33,757 nucleotides of DNA from Candidatus Poribacteria bacterium (GTDB lineage: Bacteria; Poribacteria; WGA-4E; WGA-3G): NCBI GenBank assembly GCA_022828145.1, contig JAJEJA010000099.1:1-33757 (forward strand). The letters are read 5' to 3'. Made by a program: the position numbers and the translations under genes. The first letter of the stretch is position 1, and every line of letters starts with the position of its first letter. Of the stretch, positions 16,159-24,652 are shown in pieces. The notes beneath the pieces are model-generated. The model searched no databases. It worked only from the letters and a program-made list of their open reading frames with translations, and was not told the DNA's origin.

Positions 16159-17196
16159 CTATTGTAATTTTGCTTTCAATTCTGCCAAGTCGTTGTCAAT
16201 CGACGCTTCCTCAGCGTAGGCTGAAAATTCCCGATTTAACGCCGGATTACGAAGATCCGACTCCACAGCAGAGGCGACTTTCGCTAAGGTTGCAGCTTCA
16301 GATGCATTTTGCTCCATCTGATTCAGTATCTCAAATGCTTCGTTTTCTTGAACTTCAGATAACGTCTCTTGTAGATGTTGGTGTGCATCAATGTTTCTGT
16401 TTTGTGCGATAACAATATCGCGTTTTCTTTCTGCTTCCTCAGTTTTCCGTTGTAAGGTTTCAAGTAAAGTTGTGAGTTCCGTTACGACTCTCTTCTGCTC
16501 ATCCCATTGCATCTTATACTGATTTGCCTGCTGGCGATATTCATTGCGTTGTGCAATATCCTCACGGGCCAAGTCTTCACGACCCGCTTTAATGGCGATA
16601 GTTGCGCGTTCCTCACATCTTTCCGCCTGCACCAGGGCACCTTCATAGGCATCCTGAAATTGCTTCTCTATGCCGATAGAAGCATCAACTTTCTGTTTTG
16701 CTTCAGACAAACGTTGGGAAATCTCAAAAATAGCCTTCTCTAAAACCGTTTCTGTGTCTTCAACAGTCGCTTCAACATCTATTGTGTAAGGTGTATATTG
16801 AACGACAACTGTATTCGCAAGTTTATCACCCATCCTCTGTTTATTCTTACCGAATGCAAAGAGGGTATCAAAAGGTTGGAAAATTGTAGTGAATCGACGC
16901 ACGATGGAATCTCTGAAAGAACACGGTTTTCCATCCTTTAACCTAATCACCTGTAATGAAAGGAGCCTTTTTCCGATACTACGTCCCTTCATAATACCGT
17001 CCATGCCAAGTAGACCGAATACCCATAATGCGTAGGATAATATGCCGAAAAGTGGTGGGTTTTCAAAAAAAGGGTAAAAAAAGAAAAGGAACCCTTGCCC
17101 TAAAGAGAGACATAAAATGTCTACATATAGAGCAAACATGCGCGCCAATCTGGATCCTAAGGAGAATTTTTTCTTCGCAATTTCAATCCACTTCAT
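16159..17196 (-). CDS. RDD-domain membrane protein fused to a PspA/IM30-like coiled coil
   Basis: The 345-residue protein begins with an RDD domain (about 10-135): two hydrophobic segments (about 21-42 and 49-67), the basic KGRSIGKRLLSLQVIRLKDG stretch, and the RMGDKLANTVVVQ ending typical of RDD. A long charged coiled coil follows (about 145-345), with the PspA/IM30 signature AIKAGREDLARE (201-212) and many Gln/Glu/Arg heptads. PspA proteins remodel or protect the inner membrane under stress. Here the RDD part would fix the coiled coil to the membrane permanently. AGAGGA stands about 13 bases before the ATG. It lies between the oxidoreductase and sulfatase genes on the same strand (gaps 87 and 33 bases), so an operon is likely. 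Function is inferred from the domains only. Confidence 0.8.
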   Translation of the reverse strand: MKWIEIAKKKFSLGSRLARMFALYVDILCLSLGQGFLFFFYPFFENPPLFGILSYALWVFGLLGMDGIMKGRSIGKRLLSLQVIRLKDGKPCSFRDSIVRRFTTIFQPFDTLFAFGKNKQRMGDKLANTVVVQYTPYTIDVEATVEDTETVLEKAIFEISQRLSEAKQKVDASIGIEKQFQDAYEGALVQAERCEERATIAIKAGREDLAREDIAQRNEYRQQANQYKMQWDEQKRVVTELTTLLETLQRKTEEAERKRDIVIAQNRNIDAHQHLQETLSEVQENEAFEILNQMEQNASEAATLAKVASAVESDLRNPALNREFSAYAEEASIDNDLAELKAKLQ

Positions 17197-17283
17197 CTAT
17201 GTCAATCCTCTATCATTCAGACAACAATGAACACATTAATAATAGAGTCTTTATAATATCGAAAAGATAGATATATTCTACGG

Positions 17284-18342
17284 TTATAGAGATGGAACCG
17301 TGACCTCTACCTCTCGTCCACCCGCTTCAGAAGAATCAATGACGCCTTGTATGATGACGTTCGTCAGCATAATCTCATAAGGATCAATCGGTGAGGGTTT
17401 ACCTTCTCTTACAGCATCAATAAACGCGCTATCTTCTTCGTGGAATACACTGACAGACTTGAAATCAGTATACGTTTCGTCATGTATCTGTCCATCCTTA
17501 TCTCCATAAACCCGAACACCGTCTTGGGGGCCACGAACTTCACCTATACCAATTCGGAGACCCGCTTTTTTACCGAGAAAGATAGTTCCACCGAGAGAAT
17601 CCATATTCATGCACCAACAGGTCTTGAATACTAACCGTGCACCGTTGTCAAATACGACCCATCCGACACCGAAATCTTCAACTTCAGTTTCTTTGAGTGC
17701 TTCGTTCCACGTATTGTTTAGGCTTAGATAGTTAGATGTAATACCTGAAACAGCAACAGGTGTGGGGTGTCCCATAAGATAGAGTGCTGTATCTAACGCA
17801 TAAACACCGATGTCTGCGGAGGCACCCAAACCGGCAGTTGCTTTGCGGATAAAACTGCCACCAGGATTTCCGCGTCTACGATCCGCAACGGTTTCAGCGT
17901 AATAGATTTCTCCAAGTGTCCCAGCATCAACAATCTCTTTTGCTTTAATGACTTGTGGGGAATAACGTAGTTTGAGACCGATCATGAGAATTCTATCGTT
18001 TTCTACAGAGGCACGCCACATCGCCGCTGCCCCCTCTAATGTTGCTTCCATTGGCTTTTCGCAGAATACATGTTTACCTGCGTTTAATGCCGCAACAGTA
18101 GGTGCAGCATGCACACCTGTCGGTGTACAGACATAGACCGCCTCAATTTCGTCCATTTTTAGCATTTCATTGTAATCGGTAAATGTCTTTTTGATGCCCC
18201 ATTTTTCTTCTGCGCGTTCCAAATTCGCAGGAACAAGGTCGGCAGCAGCAATAATCTCACAACCCTTAATCTTTTCAAGCGTTCCACAATGCGCTTGAGA
18301 AATACCACCAGCACCAATTAAACCTAATTTGACAGTTTTCAT
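17284..18342 (-). CDS. Gfo/Idh/MocA-family NAD(P)-dependent oxidoreductase
   Basis: The 352-residue protein has the N-terminal Rossmann motif LGLIGAGGISQAH, a second signature VCTPTGVHAAPTVAAL, and the hallmark CEKPMEAT with the conserved EKP. The C-terminal half carries GLGASADIGVYALD, where this family often has a His; a Tyr is found in the glucose-fructose oxidoreductase branch. It probably oxidises or reduces a sugar or cyclitol derivative, and the sulfatase downstream suggests a glycan breakdown route; the substrate cannot be read. The ATG at 18342 is preferred over an in-frame TTG one codon upstream because GAGGAG stands 6-7 bases before it. It is the first gene of the minus-strand cluster and has its own promoter. 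Confidence 0.9.
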   Translation of the reverse strand: MKTVKLGLIGAGGISQAHCGTLEKIKGCEIIAAADLVPANLERAEEKWGIKKTFTDYNEMLKMDEIEAVYVCTPTGVHAAPTVAALNAGKHVFCEKPMEATLEGAAAMWRASVENDRILMIGLKLRYSPQVIKAKEIVDAGTLGEIYYAETVADRRRGNPGGSFIRKATAGLGASADIGVYALDTALYLMGHPTPVAVSGITSNYLSLNNTWNEALKETEVEDFGVGWVVFDNGARLVFKTCWCMNMDSLGGTIFLGKKAGLRIGIGEVRGPQDGVRVYGDKDGQIHDETYTDFKSVSVFHEEDSAFIDAVREGKPSPIDPYEIMLTNVIIQGVIDSSEAGGREVEVTVPSL

Positions 18343-18345
18343 CAA

Positions 18346-18705
18346 TATCTCCTCGTCACAGATTAGTCCTCATAATTCTATCTTATTTTTATCTTCAAAG
18401 TCAAGGACTTTTCTGACTTAAAAAGAGAATTGAGATGCAACTATCAACAAATTAATTCGTATTTATATGTGGTGGAAACTGCATCGGATTATACCGTTAC
18501 CCCGATTCACACGGATAATCTTAGGAATTGTTCGTAGTAGAGCAATTCATTGTCCGTCGTTCCAAACCATCATTTTAATAAATAACAAAAAATGACCCAA
18601 GCGGGAATAGTATAGGACTGTTGCAACGCCGACTATAACACAGAAAATCAGATAACAATCGTATCGGTCTGTATGCACCGAATAGCAAACAAGGAGTAAA
18701 TAACA
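18346..18705. other. Divergent intergenic region
   Basis: These 360 bases separate the minus-strand oxidoreductase cluster from the + strand VOC genes. Apart from the minus-strand promoter at 18375-18404 and the AAGGAG site before 18706, I see no gene, repeat or terminator. Confidence 0.6.
18375..18404 (-). promoter_or_regulatory. Sigma-70-like promoter of the oxidoreductase cluster
   Basis: On the minus strand, TTGACT (18399-18404) and TAGAAT (18375-18380) stand 18 bases apart, giving a leader of about 25 bases before the ATG at 18342. Confidence 0.5.
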
Positions 18706-19098
18706 ATGAGTAATCCTGTAATGTTTTTTGAGATAGCGGGTAAAGATGGAGAGTCCTTGCGAGACTTCTATACGGCACTGTTTGATGAATGGCTCATTCT
18801 CCCATTCGGTTGGAGTACATCGCACTTTCCAAATGACATATTAGTAATTGATACGACACCAGCACCTTTGACAGACGAAGGCATAAAAGGGCATATCTAT
18901 CCGCTACCTGATGAAAGTGATTTTTCCAATCGCATATCTATTTTCATACAAGTAGAAGACTTGCCTGAAACACTCAATAAAATAGAAAAGCATGGCGGGA
19001 ATACACTCGTGAAACCACAGGAACTACCCGATGGTATGGGGTCAATCGCCATGTTTTCCGATCCAAGCGGAAACGTCATCGGTCTGCATCAAAATTAG
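18706..19098 (+). CDS. VOC (glyoxalase/bleomycin-resistance) family protein
   Basis: The 130-residue protein starts with MSNPVMFFEIAGKDGESLRDFY, and ends with AMFSDPSGNVIGLHQ, the typical closing strand of VOC proteins. These proteins form beta-alpha-beta-beta-beta metal-binding modules used by glyoxalases, dioxygenases and drug-binding proteins; the substrate is not readable. AAGGAG lies 9 bases before the ATG. It is a paralogue of the gene at 19289. Compared with that gene it has about 12 more residues in the second strand region (around DEWLILPFGWSTSHFPND), where the usual LFGWE pattern is disturbed. Confidence 0.85.
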   Translation: MSNPVMFFEIAGKDGESLRDFYTALFDEWLILPFGWSTSHFPNDILVIDTTPAPLTDEGIKGHIYPLPDESDFSNRISIFIQVEDLPETLNKIEKHGGNTLVKPQELPDGMGSIAMFSDPSGNVIGLHQN

Positions 19099-19125
19099 CA
19101 GGTTCATAAGTATTCGTAGTTAAAC

Positions 19126-19227
19126 TTGTAGGTCGGGTAGAGCGAAGCGAAACCCGACACGTATTGTTTATGTCTATCATGTCGCCAGTTAGTATTTTAT
19201 TGGTGCTTCGCTCTATCCGACCTACAA
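19126..19227. repeat. Palindromic element with gtaggtcgggtagagcg arms
   Basis: The arm ttgtaggtcgggtagagcg.. (19126-19148) pairs with its inverted copy (19205-19227) with one mismatch, enclosing about 55 bases. Another single arm is at 6731-6757. It resembles a small non-autonomous mobile or REP-like element and sits between the two paralogous VOC genes. Confidence 0.8.
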
Positions 19228-19288
19228 TATAGTACTTGACATAGCACTGGCACAAATCGTATTCATTATAAAAGGAGTAATTATATAA

Positions 19289-19645
19289 ATGAGCAATCCA
19301 GTCATGTGGTTTGAAATAGCAGGTAGGAATGCAGATGAGCTCTGCGAATTCTACCGAACAGTTTTTGAATGGGAAATTTCACCCGAAAACAGCGGAGTCT
19401 ACCTATGTGAAACAGGTTCAGAAGAAGGTATAAAAGGACACATCTTCCCAACAACAGATGAAATGCCATACACAAACCAGATCACCTTCTATATATCCGT
19501 AAACGATTTAAATGAGGCGGTAAAAAACGTCGAAAGTCACGGCGGAAAAATACTTATACCACCGCAAGAAATTCCAGATAATATGGGATCTTTTGCAATG
19601 TTTATTGACCCAAGTGGGAATATATTGGGTCTACATCAACAATAA
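19289..19645 (+). CDS. VOC (glyoxalase/bleomycin-resistance) family protein, paralogue
   Basis: The 118-residue protein begins MSNPVMWFEIAGRNADELCEFY and ends AMFIDPSGNILGLHQQ. It has the normal VOC spacing, with VFEWEIS in the second strand and GSEEGIKGHIF before the central NQITFYISV strand. Function and substrate are unknown. AAAGGAG lies 11 bases before the ATG, rather far. It duplicates the gene at 18706, and the copies are separated by a palindromic element. A shared terminator follows, facing metH. Confidence 0.88.
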   Translation: MSNPVMWFEIAGRNADELCEFYRTVFEWEISPENSGVYLCETGSEEGIKGHIFPTTDEMPYTNQITFYISVNDLNEAVKNVESHGGKILIPPQEIPDNMGSFAMFIDPSGNILGLHQQ

Positions 19646-19708
19646 GTATGTCATTCCATTCATACCTTATACATACTCATAATCTTCATGGACATACTAC
19701 AGTGTTGG

Positions 19709-19743
19709 AAACAGGGAAGTTATCTTATCTAACTTCCCTGTTT
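19709..19743. terminator. Bidirectional rho-independent terminator
   Basis: A perfect 14-bp stem (19709-19722 with 19730-19743, core cagggaagtta) has a 7-base loop and a T-run on the + strand; an A-run precedes it for the minus strand. It lies between the converging VOC and metH genes. Confidence 0.9.
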
Positions 19744-19752
19744 TTTATCAAC

Positions 19753-22700
19753 CTATTTCAGCAGCGGTTTCAACCAACGTTTCGCTGAATCGACATCCAT
19801 GCCTGTCCGTCTGGCATAATCAGAAACCTGATCCTCCCCAATTCTGGCGATACTAAAATACTTCGCTTCTGGATGCGAATAATACCATCCACTAACAGAT
19901 GCAGCAGGGTACATCGCAAGATTCTCCGTAAGAGAGATACCTACATTATCGGTGACATCTAACAACCGGAATAACACACGCTTCTGATTATGATCAGGAC
20001 ATGCCGGATATCCAGGCGCGGGTCTAATACCTCGGTATTTTTCCGCAATCAGATCTTCATTGACTAAATCCTCATCACGTGCATAACCCCACAGTTCTCT
20101 ACGAACATGCTGATGCATATACTCAGCAAGTGCTTCTGCTAACCTATCAGCTAATGCCTTAGACATAATACTGTTGTAGTCATCATGGTTTTTTTCAAAT
20201 TCATTACAGAGTTCAGGAACACCGATACCAGCTGTTACCGCAAATGCACCGATATAATCAAGACGTGATGTTGTCTTCGGTGCTATGAAGTCCGCCAGAC
20301 TTAGGTTCGGTCTTGTGAAAGGTTGTTCTGTCTGTTGACGTAAATGATGTATTCTTGCAATCACTTCTGACCTATCTTCATTTGCATATATCTCTGTATC
20401 TTCAGCTACAGTGTTGGCAGGAAAGATACCTACGACAGCTTTTGCAGAGATCCTCTTATGTTTGATGATGTCACTTAAGAGTTCCTTTGCGTCTTCAAAT
20501 AGTATCTGTGCCTTATCACCCAACTCCGGATCATTCAAGATTTTCGGATATCTTCCCTTCATTTCCCATGTCGTAAAGAAAGGAGTCCAATCAATAAAGT
20601 CCACAAGTTTTTCTAACGGAACATCATCATAGACTTTGATGCCAGTTTTCTGAGGTTGTGGAGGAATATAATTATCCCAATCAAGTTTTAACTTCCGTTG
20701 TTGTGCTGCAGTCAGCGGTAACAGGTTGGTGCGTTGTTGTGTGTCACTTCGTTTTACACGGATGGCTTCATATTCTTCGCGTGTTCGGTTTATCAATACA
20801 TGTTGGTTATCACTATGCATCAGGTTGCCAACAACACCTACACTCCGCGAAGCGTCTTTGACGTGGATCGTGGGTCCACTGTATTCGGGTTCAATCTGAA
20901 CAGCAGTATGTACTTTTGATGTCGTTGCCCCACCTATTAGAAGCGGAATACTGAAACTTTCTCGCTGCATCTCTTTTGCGACATGCACCATTTCATCCAA
21001 TGAAGGTGTAATCAGACCACTTAGGCCGATAATATCTGCGTTCTCTTTTCGCGCTGTCTCCAGTATATCTTCTGCAGAAACCATCACGCCTAAGTCAATG
21101 ATGTCATAATTATTACATCCAAGCACAACACCAACGATGTTTTTTCCGATGTCATGCACATCTCCTTTCACCGTTGCCATGACGATTTTACCTCTTGATT
21201 GAATTGCACCTTCAGCTTGTTCCTTTTGAATATAGGGGATGAGGTGTGCCACGGCACGTTTCATAACCTGAGCACTTTTGATAACTTGGGGAAGAAACAT
21301 CTTACCATCACCAAAGAGTTCTCCCACACGATCCATGCCAGCCATTAAGGGACCCTCTATGACCTGAATAGGACGTTCATACGCTCTCCTCGCTTCTTCG
21401 GTATCCGCTTCAACGTGTTCAATCAATCCTTCAACAAGTGCATGACGCAATCGTTCTTCCACAGATAGTTTTCGCCATGCTTTATCTACGCGTTTTCTCT
21501 TTTTTGTTCCCTGCAATGTCTCTGCTAAAGTAACCAGTCTGTCTGTTGCATCTTCTCGTCTGTTGAATAAGACATCCTCTACTGCTTCTAAGAGCGGTTT
21601 TGGGATGTCGTCGTAGACAGCGAGTTGTCCAGCATTGACGATACCCATATCCATACCAGCATTGATTGCATGGTATAGAAATGATGCATGCATCGCTTCT
21701 CGGACGACATCGTTTCCCCGAAATGAAAAAGAGACATTACTGACACCACCACTGACCAAGGCATAAGGACAGGTTTCCTTTATCTGCTTACACGCTTCTA
21801 TAAATGCCATAGCATATTCGTTATGCTCACTTATGCCTGTTCCAATTGCAAAGATATTCGGATCAAAGATGATGTCTTCAGGTGGAAAGTTAACCTTTTC
21901 AGTCAATAGTCTGTACGCTCTTTGACAAATCTCAACTTTACGTTCAACTGTATCGGCTTGTCCCTCTTCGTCAAAAGCCATAACGATAACTGCAGCACCA
22001 TATCTACGTATCAACCTTGCTTTTTCTAAGAAATCGTCTTCCCCCTCTTTCAGACTGATAGAATTCACGATTCCTTTACCTTGAATACATGCTAAACCTG
22101 CTTCTATAACGTCCCATTTACTTGAATCAATCATGATCGGCACGCGACTGATGTCCGGTTCTGCAGCGATCAGGTTTATGAACTTCACCATCGCAGTTTT
22201 TGCGTCTAACATCCCAGCATCCATATTAATATCAATGACTTGGGCACCGTTTTCAACCTGATCTCGGGCAACTTCCAACGCTGTCTCATAGTCATCTTTC
22301 TTGATAAGGGATGCAAATCTGCGCGAACCTGTGACATTTGTCCGTTCACCAACGTTTACAAAAAGAGATTCTGAAGTAATATTAAATGACTCTAATCCAC
22401 TGAGTCTACACGTAGGTTCGTGTCGGACAGGTTCACGGGGCGGATACTCGGATACGACTTTTACGATGGTCTCAACGTGCTCAGGTTGACTACCACAACA
22501 ACCGCCAACGATATTGACAAATCCACTTCGCACGAACTCAAGAATCCAATTCCCCATTTCTTTAGGTGTTTGTGTGTAATGACCAAGTTCATTTGGCAGA
22601 CCGGCGTTTGGATAACAGATCACGGGAATATCCGCAAGTCGTGACAGCTCCGAGAGGAAGGGACGTATCTGTTTAGCACCGAAACCGCAGTTCAAGCCTA

Positions 22701-23427
22701 CAGCAAGTAAGTCTGCATGACGAACTGAATTCCAGAAAGCCTCAACTGTCTGTCCTGAAAGGTTACGACCACCTCCACCACTTCTGTCCGATGACACGAT
22801 GACAGATACATTAATATCTCGCTGATCTAACAGCGTTTGAATAGCGAAAAGTGCCGCTTTGCAGTTGAGTGTATCCATCACAGTTTCAACAAGCAGCAGA
22901 TCAACGCCACCATCCAATAGACCCTCCGCTTGTGTTGAATAGGCAGCAACGAGATCAGCGAATGTAATGTTTCTATAACCTGGGTCATTTACATCAGGAG
23001 AAATGGAACAACTGCGGTTAGTTGGTCCCATACTGCCCGCGACGAAACGCGGTTTATCTGAGGTTGAGTACACATCTGCGACTTCACGTGCTATCTGTGC
23101 AGCCGATAGGTTCACTTGATAAGCCTCGTCCTCAAGCTGGTAATCTGCCATTGATACAGAGGTACTTGTGAAGGTATTCGTTTCAATAATATCTGCCCCT
23201 GCCTGACAATAATTCGCATGGATTTCTTTGATTATATGGGGTTGTGTTATAGACAAAAGGTCATTATAGCCTTTGAGTTCACACGTGTGATTCGCAAACG
23301 CATCTCCTCTAAAATCTTCTTCAGTCAGACGATATGTCTGTATCAGTGAACCCATAGCACCATCAAGCACCAAAATCCTTTTGGCAAGAGCATCCTTTAG
23401 TTGTGCGATTCTATCTGAGTTTGTCAT
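19753..23427 (-). CDS. metH: Cobalamin-dependent methionine synthase
   Basis: The 1224-residue enzyme transfers a methyl group from methyltetrahydrofolate to homocysteine through methylcobalamin (E. coli MetH has 1227 residues). All modules are present. The homocysteine domain (about 1-325) has zinc ligands Cys247 ([10 protein letters not shown]) and Cys310-Cys311 (GGCCGS), the same numbers as in E. coli. The pterin domain (about 350-610) contains [11 protein letters not shown] and ANVDINMDAG-like [10 protein letters not shown]. The cobalamin cap and binding domains (about 645-885) have DVHDIGKN with His758, the lower axial ligand. The AdoMet reactivation domain (about 900-1224) has [12 protein letters not shown] starting at Arg1135. 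It is a single-gene unit with its own promoter and terminator. No B12 riboswitch fits the short leader. Confidence 0.98.
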   Translation of the reverse strand: MTNSDRIAQLKDALAKRILVLDGAMGSLIQTYRLTEEDFRGDAFANHTCELKGYNDLLSITQPHIIKEIHANYCQAGADIIETNTFTSTSVSMADYQLEDEAYQVNLSAAQIAREVADVYSTSDKPRFVAGSMGPTNRSCSISPDVNDPGYRNITFADLVAAYSTQAEGLLDGGVDLLLVETVMDTLNCKAALFAIQTLLDQRDINVSVIVSSDRSGGGGRNLSGQTVEAFWNSVRHADLLAVGLNCGFGAKQIRPFLSELSRLADIPVICYPNAGLPNELGHYTQTPKEMGNWILEFVRSGFVNIVGGCCGSQPEHVETIVKVVSEYPPREPVRHEPTCRLSGLESFNITSESLFVNVGERTNVTGSRRFASLIKKDDYETALEVARDQVENGAQVIDINMDAGMLDAKTAMVKFINLIAAEPDISRVPIMIDSSKWDVIEAGLACIQGKGIVNSISLKEGEDDFLEKARLIRRYGAAVIVMAFDEEGQADTVERKVEICQRAYRLLTEKVNFPPEDIIFDPNIFAIGTGISEHNEYAMAFIEACKQIKETCPYALVSGGVSNVSFSFRGNDVVREAMHASFLYHAINAGMDMGIVNAGQLAVYDDIPKPLLEAVEDVLFNRREDATDRLVTLAETLQGTKKRKRVDKAWRKLSVEERLRHALVEGLIEHVEADTEEARRAYERPIQVIEGPLMAGMDRVGELFGDGKMFLPQVIKSAQVMKRAVAHLIPYIQKEQAEGAIQSRGKIVMATVKGDVHDIGKNIVGVVLGCNNYDIIDLGVMVSAEDILETARKENADIIGLSGLITPSLDEMVHVAKEMQRESFSIPLLIGGATTSKVHTAVQIEPEYSGPTIHVKDASRSVGVVGNLMHSDNQHVLINRTREEYEAIRVKRSDTQQRTNLLPLTAAQQRKLKLDWDNYIPPQPQKTGIKVYDDVPLEKLVDFIDWTPFFTTWEMKGRYPKILNDPELGDKAQILFEDAKELLSDIIKHKRISAKAVVGIFPANTVAEDTEIYANEDRSEVIARIHHLRQQTEQPFTRPNLSLADFIAPKTTSRLDYIGAFAVTAGIGVPELCNEFEKNHDDYNSIMSKALADRLAEALAEYMHQHVRRELWGYARDEDLVNEDLIAEKYRGIRPAPGYPACPDHNQKRVLFRLLDVTDNVGISLTENLAMYPAASVSGWYYSHPEAKYFSIARIGEDQVSDYARRTGMDVDSAKRWLKPLLK

Positions 23428-23494
23428 TGATATGTATTTCTCTTATAGAGTGTAGATTCTGTATGTTGGTAACGTTTTCTGTTGCAATCTATAA

Positions 23495-23523
23495 ATTATA
23501 ACACTTGTTGATGGATTTGTCCA
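23495..23523 (-). promoter_or_regulatory. metH promoter
   Basis: On the minus strand, TGGACA (23518-23523) and TATAAT (23495-23500) are 17 bases apart. The leader to the metH ATG would be about 60 bases. Confidence 0.6.
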
Positions 23524-23544
23524 TTTGATTATTGGTCACGGCGG

Positions 23545-23640
23545 AATGGTGCGTAAAGTTATTGTCACTTTTTTCAGAAGAGACGGCACTCGGAGAGTGC
23601 CTACTACTATTAAGAGGGTGTGTAAAGTTTTGGCACAGAA
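23545..23640 (-). repeat. Mobile-repeat copy with GCACTC hairpin and gtgtgtaaagttttg end
   Basis: On the minus strand it reads caaaactttacacaccctct, then taatagtagtag, the GCACTC-TCC-GAGTGC hairpin, and an imperfect second gtgacaataactttacgcacc end. So both ends resemble the terminal-repeat-like sequence, facing the same way on this strand. It matches 14216-14285 over about 70 bases. Confidence 0.7.
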
Positions 23641-23730
23641 GATTCAGGAGCATATCCACCTCCTCCGCACTTTCCGCGATTCAGATAAATAAGGTTTTTT
23701 CACTAACAGATAAAAAGGATTGCTGATCCC

Positions 23731-23764
23731 TTGCTCCAGCGGAGCAATATGTCTATAGAAAAAG
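23731..23764 (+). repeat. Short hairpin repeat, copy F
   Basis: A perfect 7-bp stem ttgctcc-agc-ggagcaa is followed by tatgtctatagaaaaa, the same flank as copy A at 6890-6905. Confidence 0.8.
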
Positions 23765-23779
23765 GATTGTCAACGGACT

Positions 23780-23808
23780 GCACTCCAGCGGAGTGCTATG
23801 TATATAAA
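23780..23808 (+). repeat. Short hairpin repeat, copy G
   Basis: A perfect 7-bp stem gcactcc-agc-ggagtgc is followed by tatgtatataaa. Three outer base pairs differ from copy F and all remain paired. Confidence 0.8.
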
Positions 23809-23860
23809 CGGATGAACCACAAGAGGTTTCACATTTTCAGAAAAATAGAATACGAGAAGA

Positions 23861-24013
23861 TACCTCTTATCCTGAAAATCCTATAATCCTGTAAATCCTG
23901 GTTCAGACAAAGATAACACATTCCCCTAATCCATCTGATAGCACCAAATACCTCTTATCCTGTAAATCCTATAATCCTGTAAATCCTATAATCCTGTAAA
24001 TCCTGGTCCAGAT
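23861..24013 (+). repeat. Two blocks of the ataatcctgtaaatcct repeat
   Basis: Block 1 (23861-23908) and block 2 (23949-24013) both start tacctcttatcctg and end in a tcctggt(t/c)cag.. motif. Block 2 carries one extra 17-base unit, ataatcctgtaaatcct. An inverted copy of the block end lies at 13962-13982. Confidence 0.85.
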
Positions 24014-24026
24014 TATGAAATTACAC

Positions 24027-24055
24027 TTGACAAATGCCAAGATATACGTTACAAT
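24027..24055 (+). promoter_or_regulatory. Sigma-70 promoter before a truncated reading frame
   Basis: TTGACA (24027-24032) and TACAAT (24050-24055) are 17 bases apart. Downstream are AAGGAG and an ATG at 24088. Confidence 0.6.
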
Positions 24056-24087
24056 ACAACTAACATAAAGTTAATAAGGAGAAGGCA

Positions 24088-24156
24088 ATGCAAATTCGTA
24101 AAATAGCAACTGTTTCAATGGGGACTTCAATCGCAAAATACGTAAATTATATTTGA
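24088..24156 (+). CDS. 22-codon reading frame, possible gene start remnant
   Basis: The frame has a promoter (24027-24055), an AAGGAGA site at 24077-24083 and an ATG, but stops after 22 codons (it starts MQIRKIATVSMG). No known family is recognised. It may be the preserved start of a gene whose body was deleted when the region filled with repeats, or a real small peptide. The signals are better than its length would suggest. Confidence 0.3.
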   Translation: MQIRKIATVSMGTSIAKYVNYI

Positions 24157-24274
24157 CAATATATTTCTTATAGTTTGGCAAAAAAAAATTGCATGGTCGA
24201 TAAAATAGCCTATCATACCTTACACAGACTGGATTAACAGACAATTTACCAATGTTACGGACTGTACGAGATTC

Positions 24275-24290
24275 GTTACGAATTCGTAAC
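24275..24290. promoter_or_regulatory. Perfect 16-base palindrome
   Basis: gttacgaattcgtaac equals its own reverse complement. It could be an operator half-site pair, but no adjacent gene makes the role clear. Confidence 0.3.
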
Positions 24291-24341
24291 TTCTTGGCAA
24301 AGGTCAAATGTCAAGTAAAATGAACGAAAACACAAAGATAA

Positions 24342-24508
24342 AGAGTCTTATGTTCCGCTATGAGATGGACAGATGAAGGACTCCAGTCTATCCTTGAACT
24401 GAGATGTATGCAAACAAAACTTGGCGGAAGTATTGGTATCCAGACCCAGTAGATGACTCGTCTACAGAAAAAATAGATGTCTCGTCTCTAGAGGCAAGAG
24501 CCGCATGA
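24342..24508 (+). pseudogene. Remnant of a transposase C-terminus, frameshifted
   Basis: One frame from 24342 reads ..SAMRWTDEGLQSILELRC, and the frame from 24407 continues YANKTWRKYWYP and ends at TGA 24506-24508. Together they look like the last ~55 residues of a transposase of the type ending in MRW..GxQ.IL.LR....W..YW (ISKra4-like in my memory, not searched). The frame change lies near 24405-24410. The rest of the gene is missing. A terminal-repeat-like sequence directly follows the stop, as expected for an insertion-sequence end. Confidence 0.55.
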
Positions 24509-24537
24509 TATTTTAGTGACAAAAACTTTACACACCC
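24506..24537 (+). repeat. Terminal-repeat-like sequence after the transposase remnant
   Basis: From the TGA of the remnant through ttagtgacaaaaacttt and acacaccc; 24 bases (24514-24537) are identical to 14011-14034. Probably the right end of an insertion sequence. Confidence 0.7.
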
Positions 24538-24553
24538 GCCACCCCAAAAGCAA

Positions 24554-24583
24554 TTGACAAGTACAACCGTGAAGATGTATAAT
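24554..24583 (+). promoter_or_regulatory. hsdM promoter
   Basis: TTGACA (24554-24559) and TATAAT (24578-24583) are 18 bases apart, about 70 bases before the hsdM ATG. Confidence 0.65.
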
Positions 24584-24652
24584 TACAACAAGGCAATAAC
24601 CACTTCCCACTATCACTGAAAGTACAAAAAATCCAGGAATACTGTAAACACT

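Larger units (their letters stand above)
23428..24652. other. Long intergenic repeat and mobile-element graveyard
   Basis: These 1225 bases contain no intact gene of normal size. From left to right: metH promoter (minus), inverted-repeat-type element (23545-23640), two hairpin repeats (23731-23808), two blocks of the atcctgtaaatcct repeat (23861-24013), a promoter plus 22-codon frame (24027-24156), a perfect 16-base palindrome (24275-24290), a transposase remnant (24342-24508), a terminal-repeat-like stretch (24506-24537) and the hsdM promoter (24554-24583). Confidence 0.8.

Noticed and set aside
18547..18825. 92-residue open frame on the minus strand
   Set aside because: It overlaps the VOC gene start and its ribosome-binding site, and has no family resemblance.
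23428..23530. B12 riboswitch before metH
   Set aside because: The leader from the predicted start is only about 60 bases and no B12-box-like sequence was seen.
24071..24307. 78-residue open frame on the minus strand
   Set aside because: It lies in repeat debris opposite a promoter and ribosome-binding site on the other strand, and matches no family I know.
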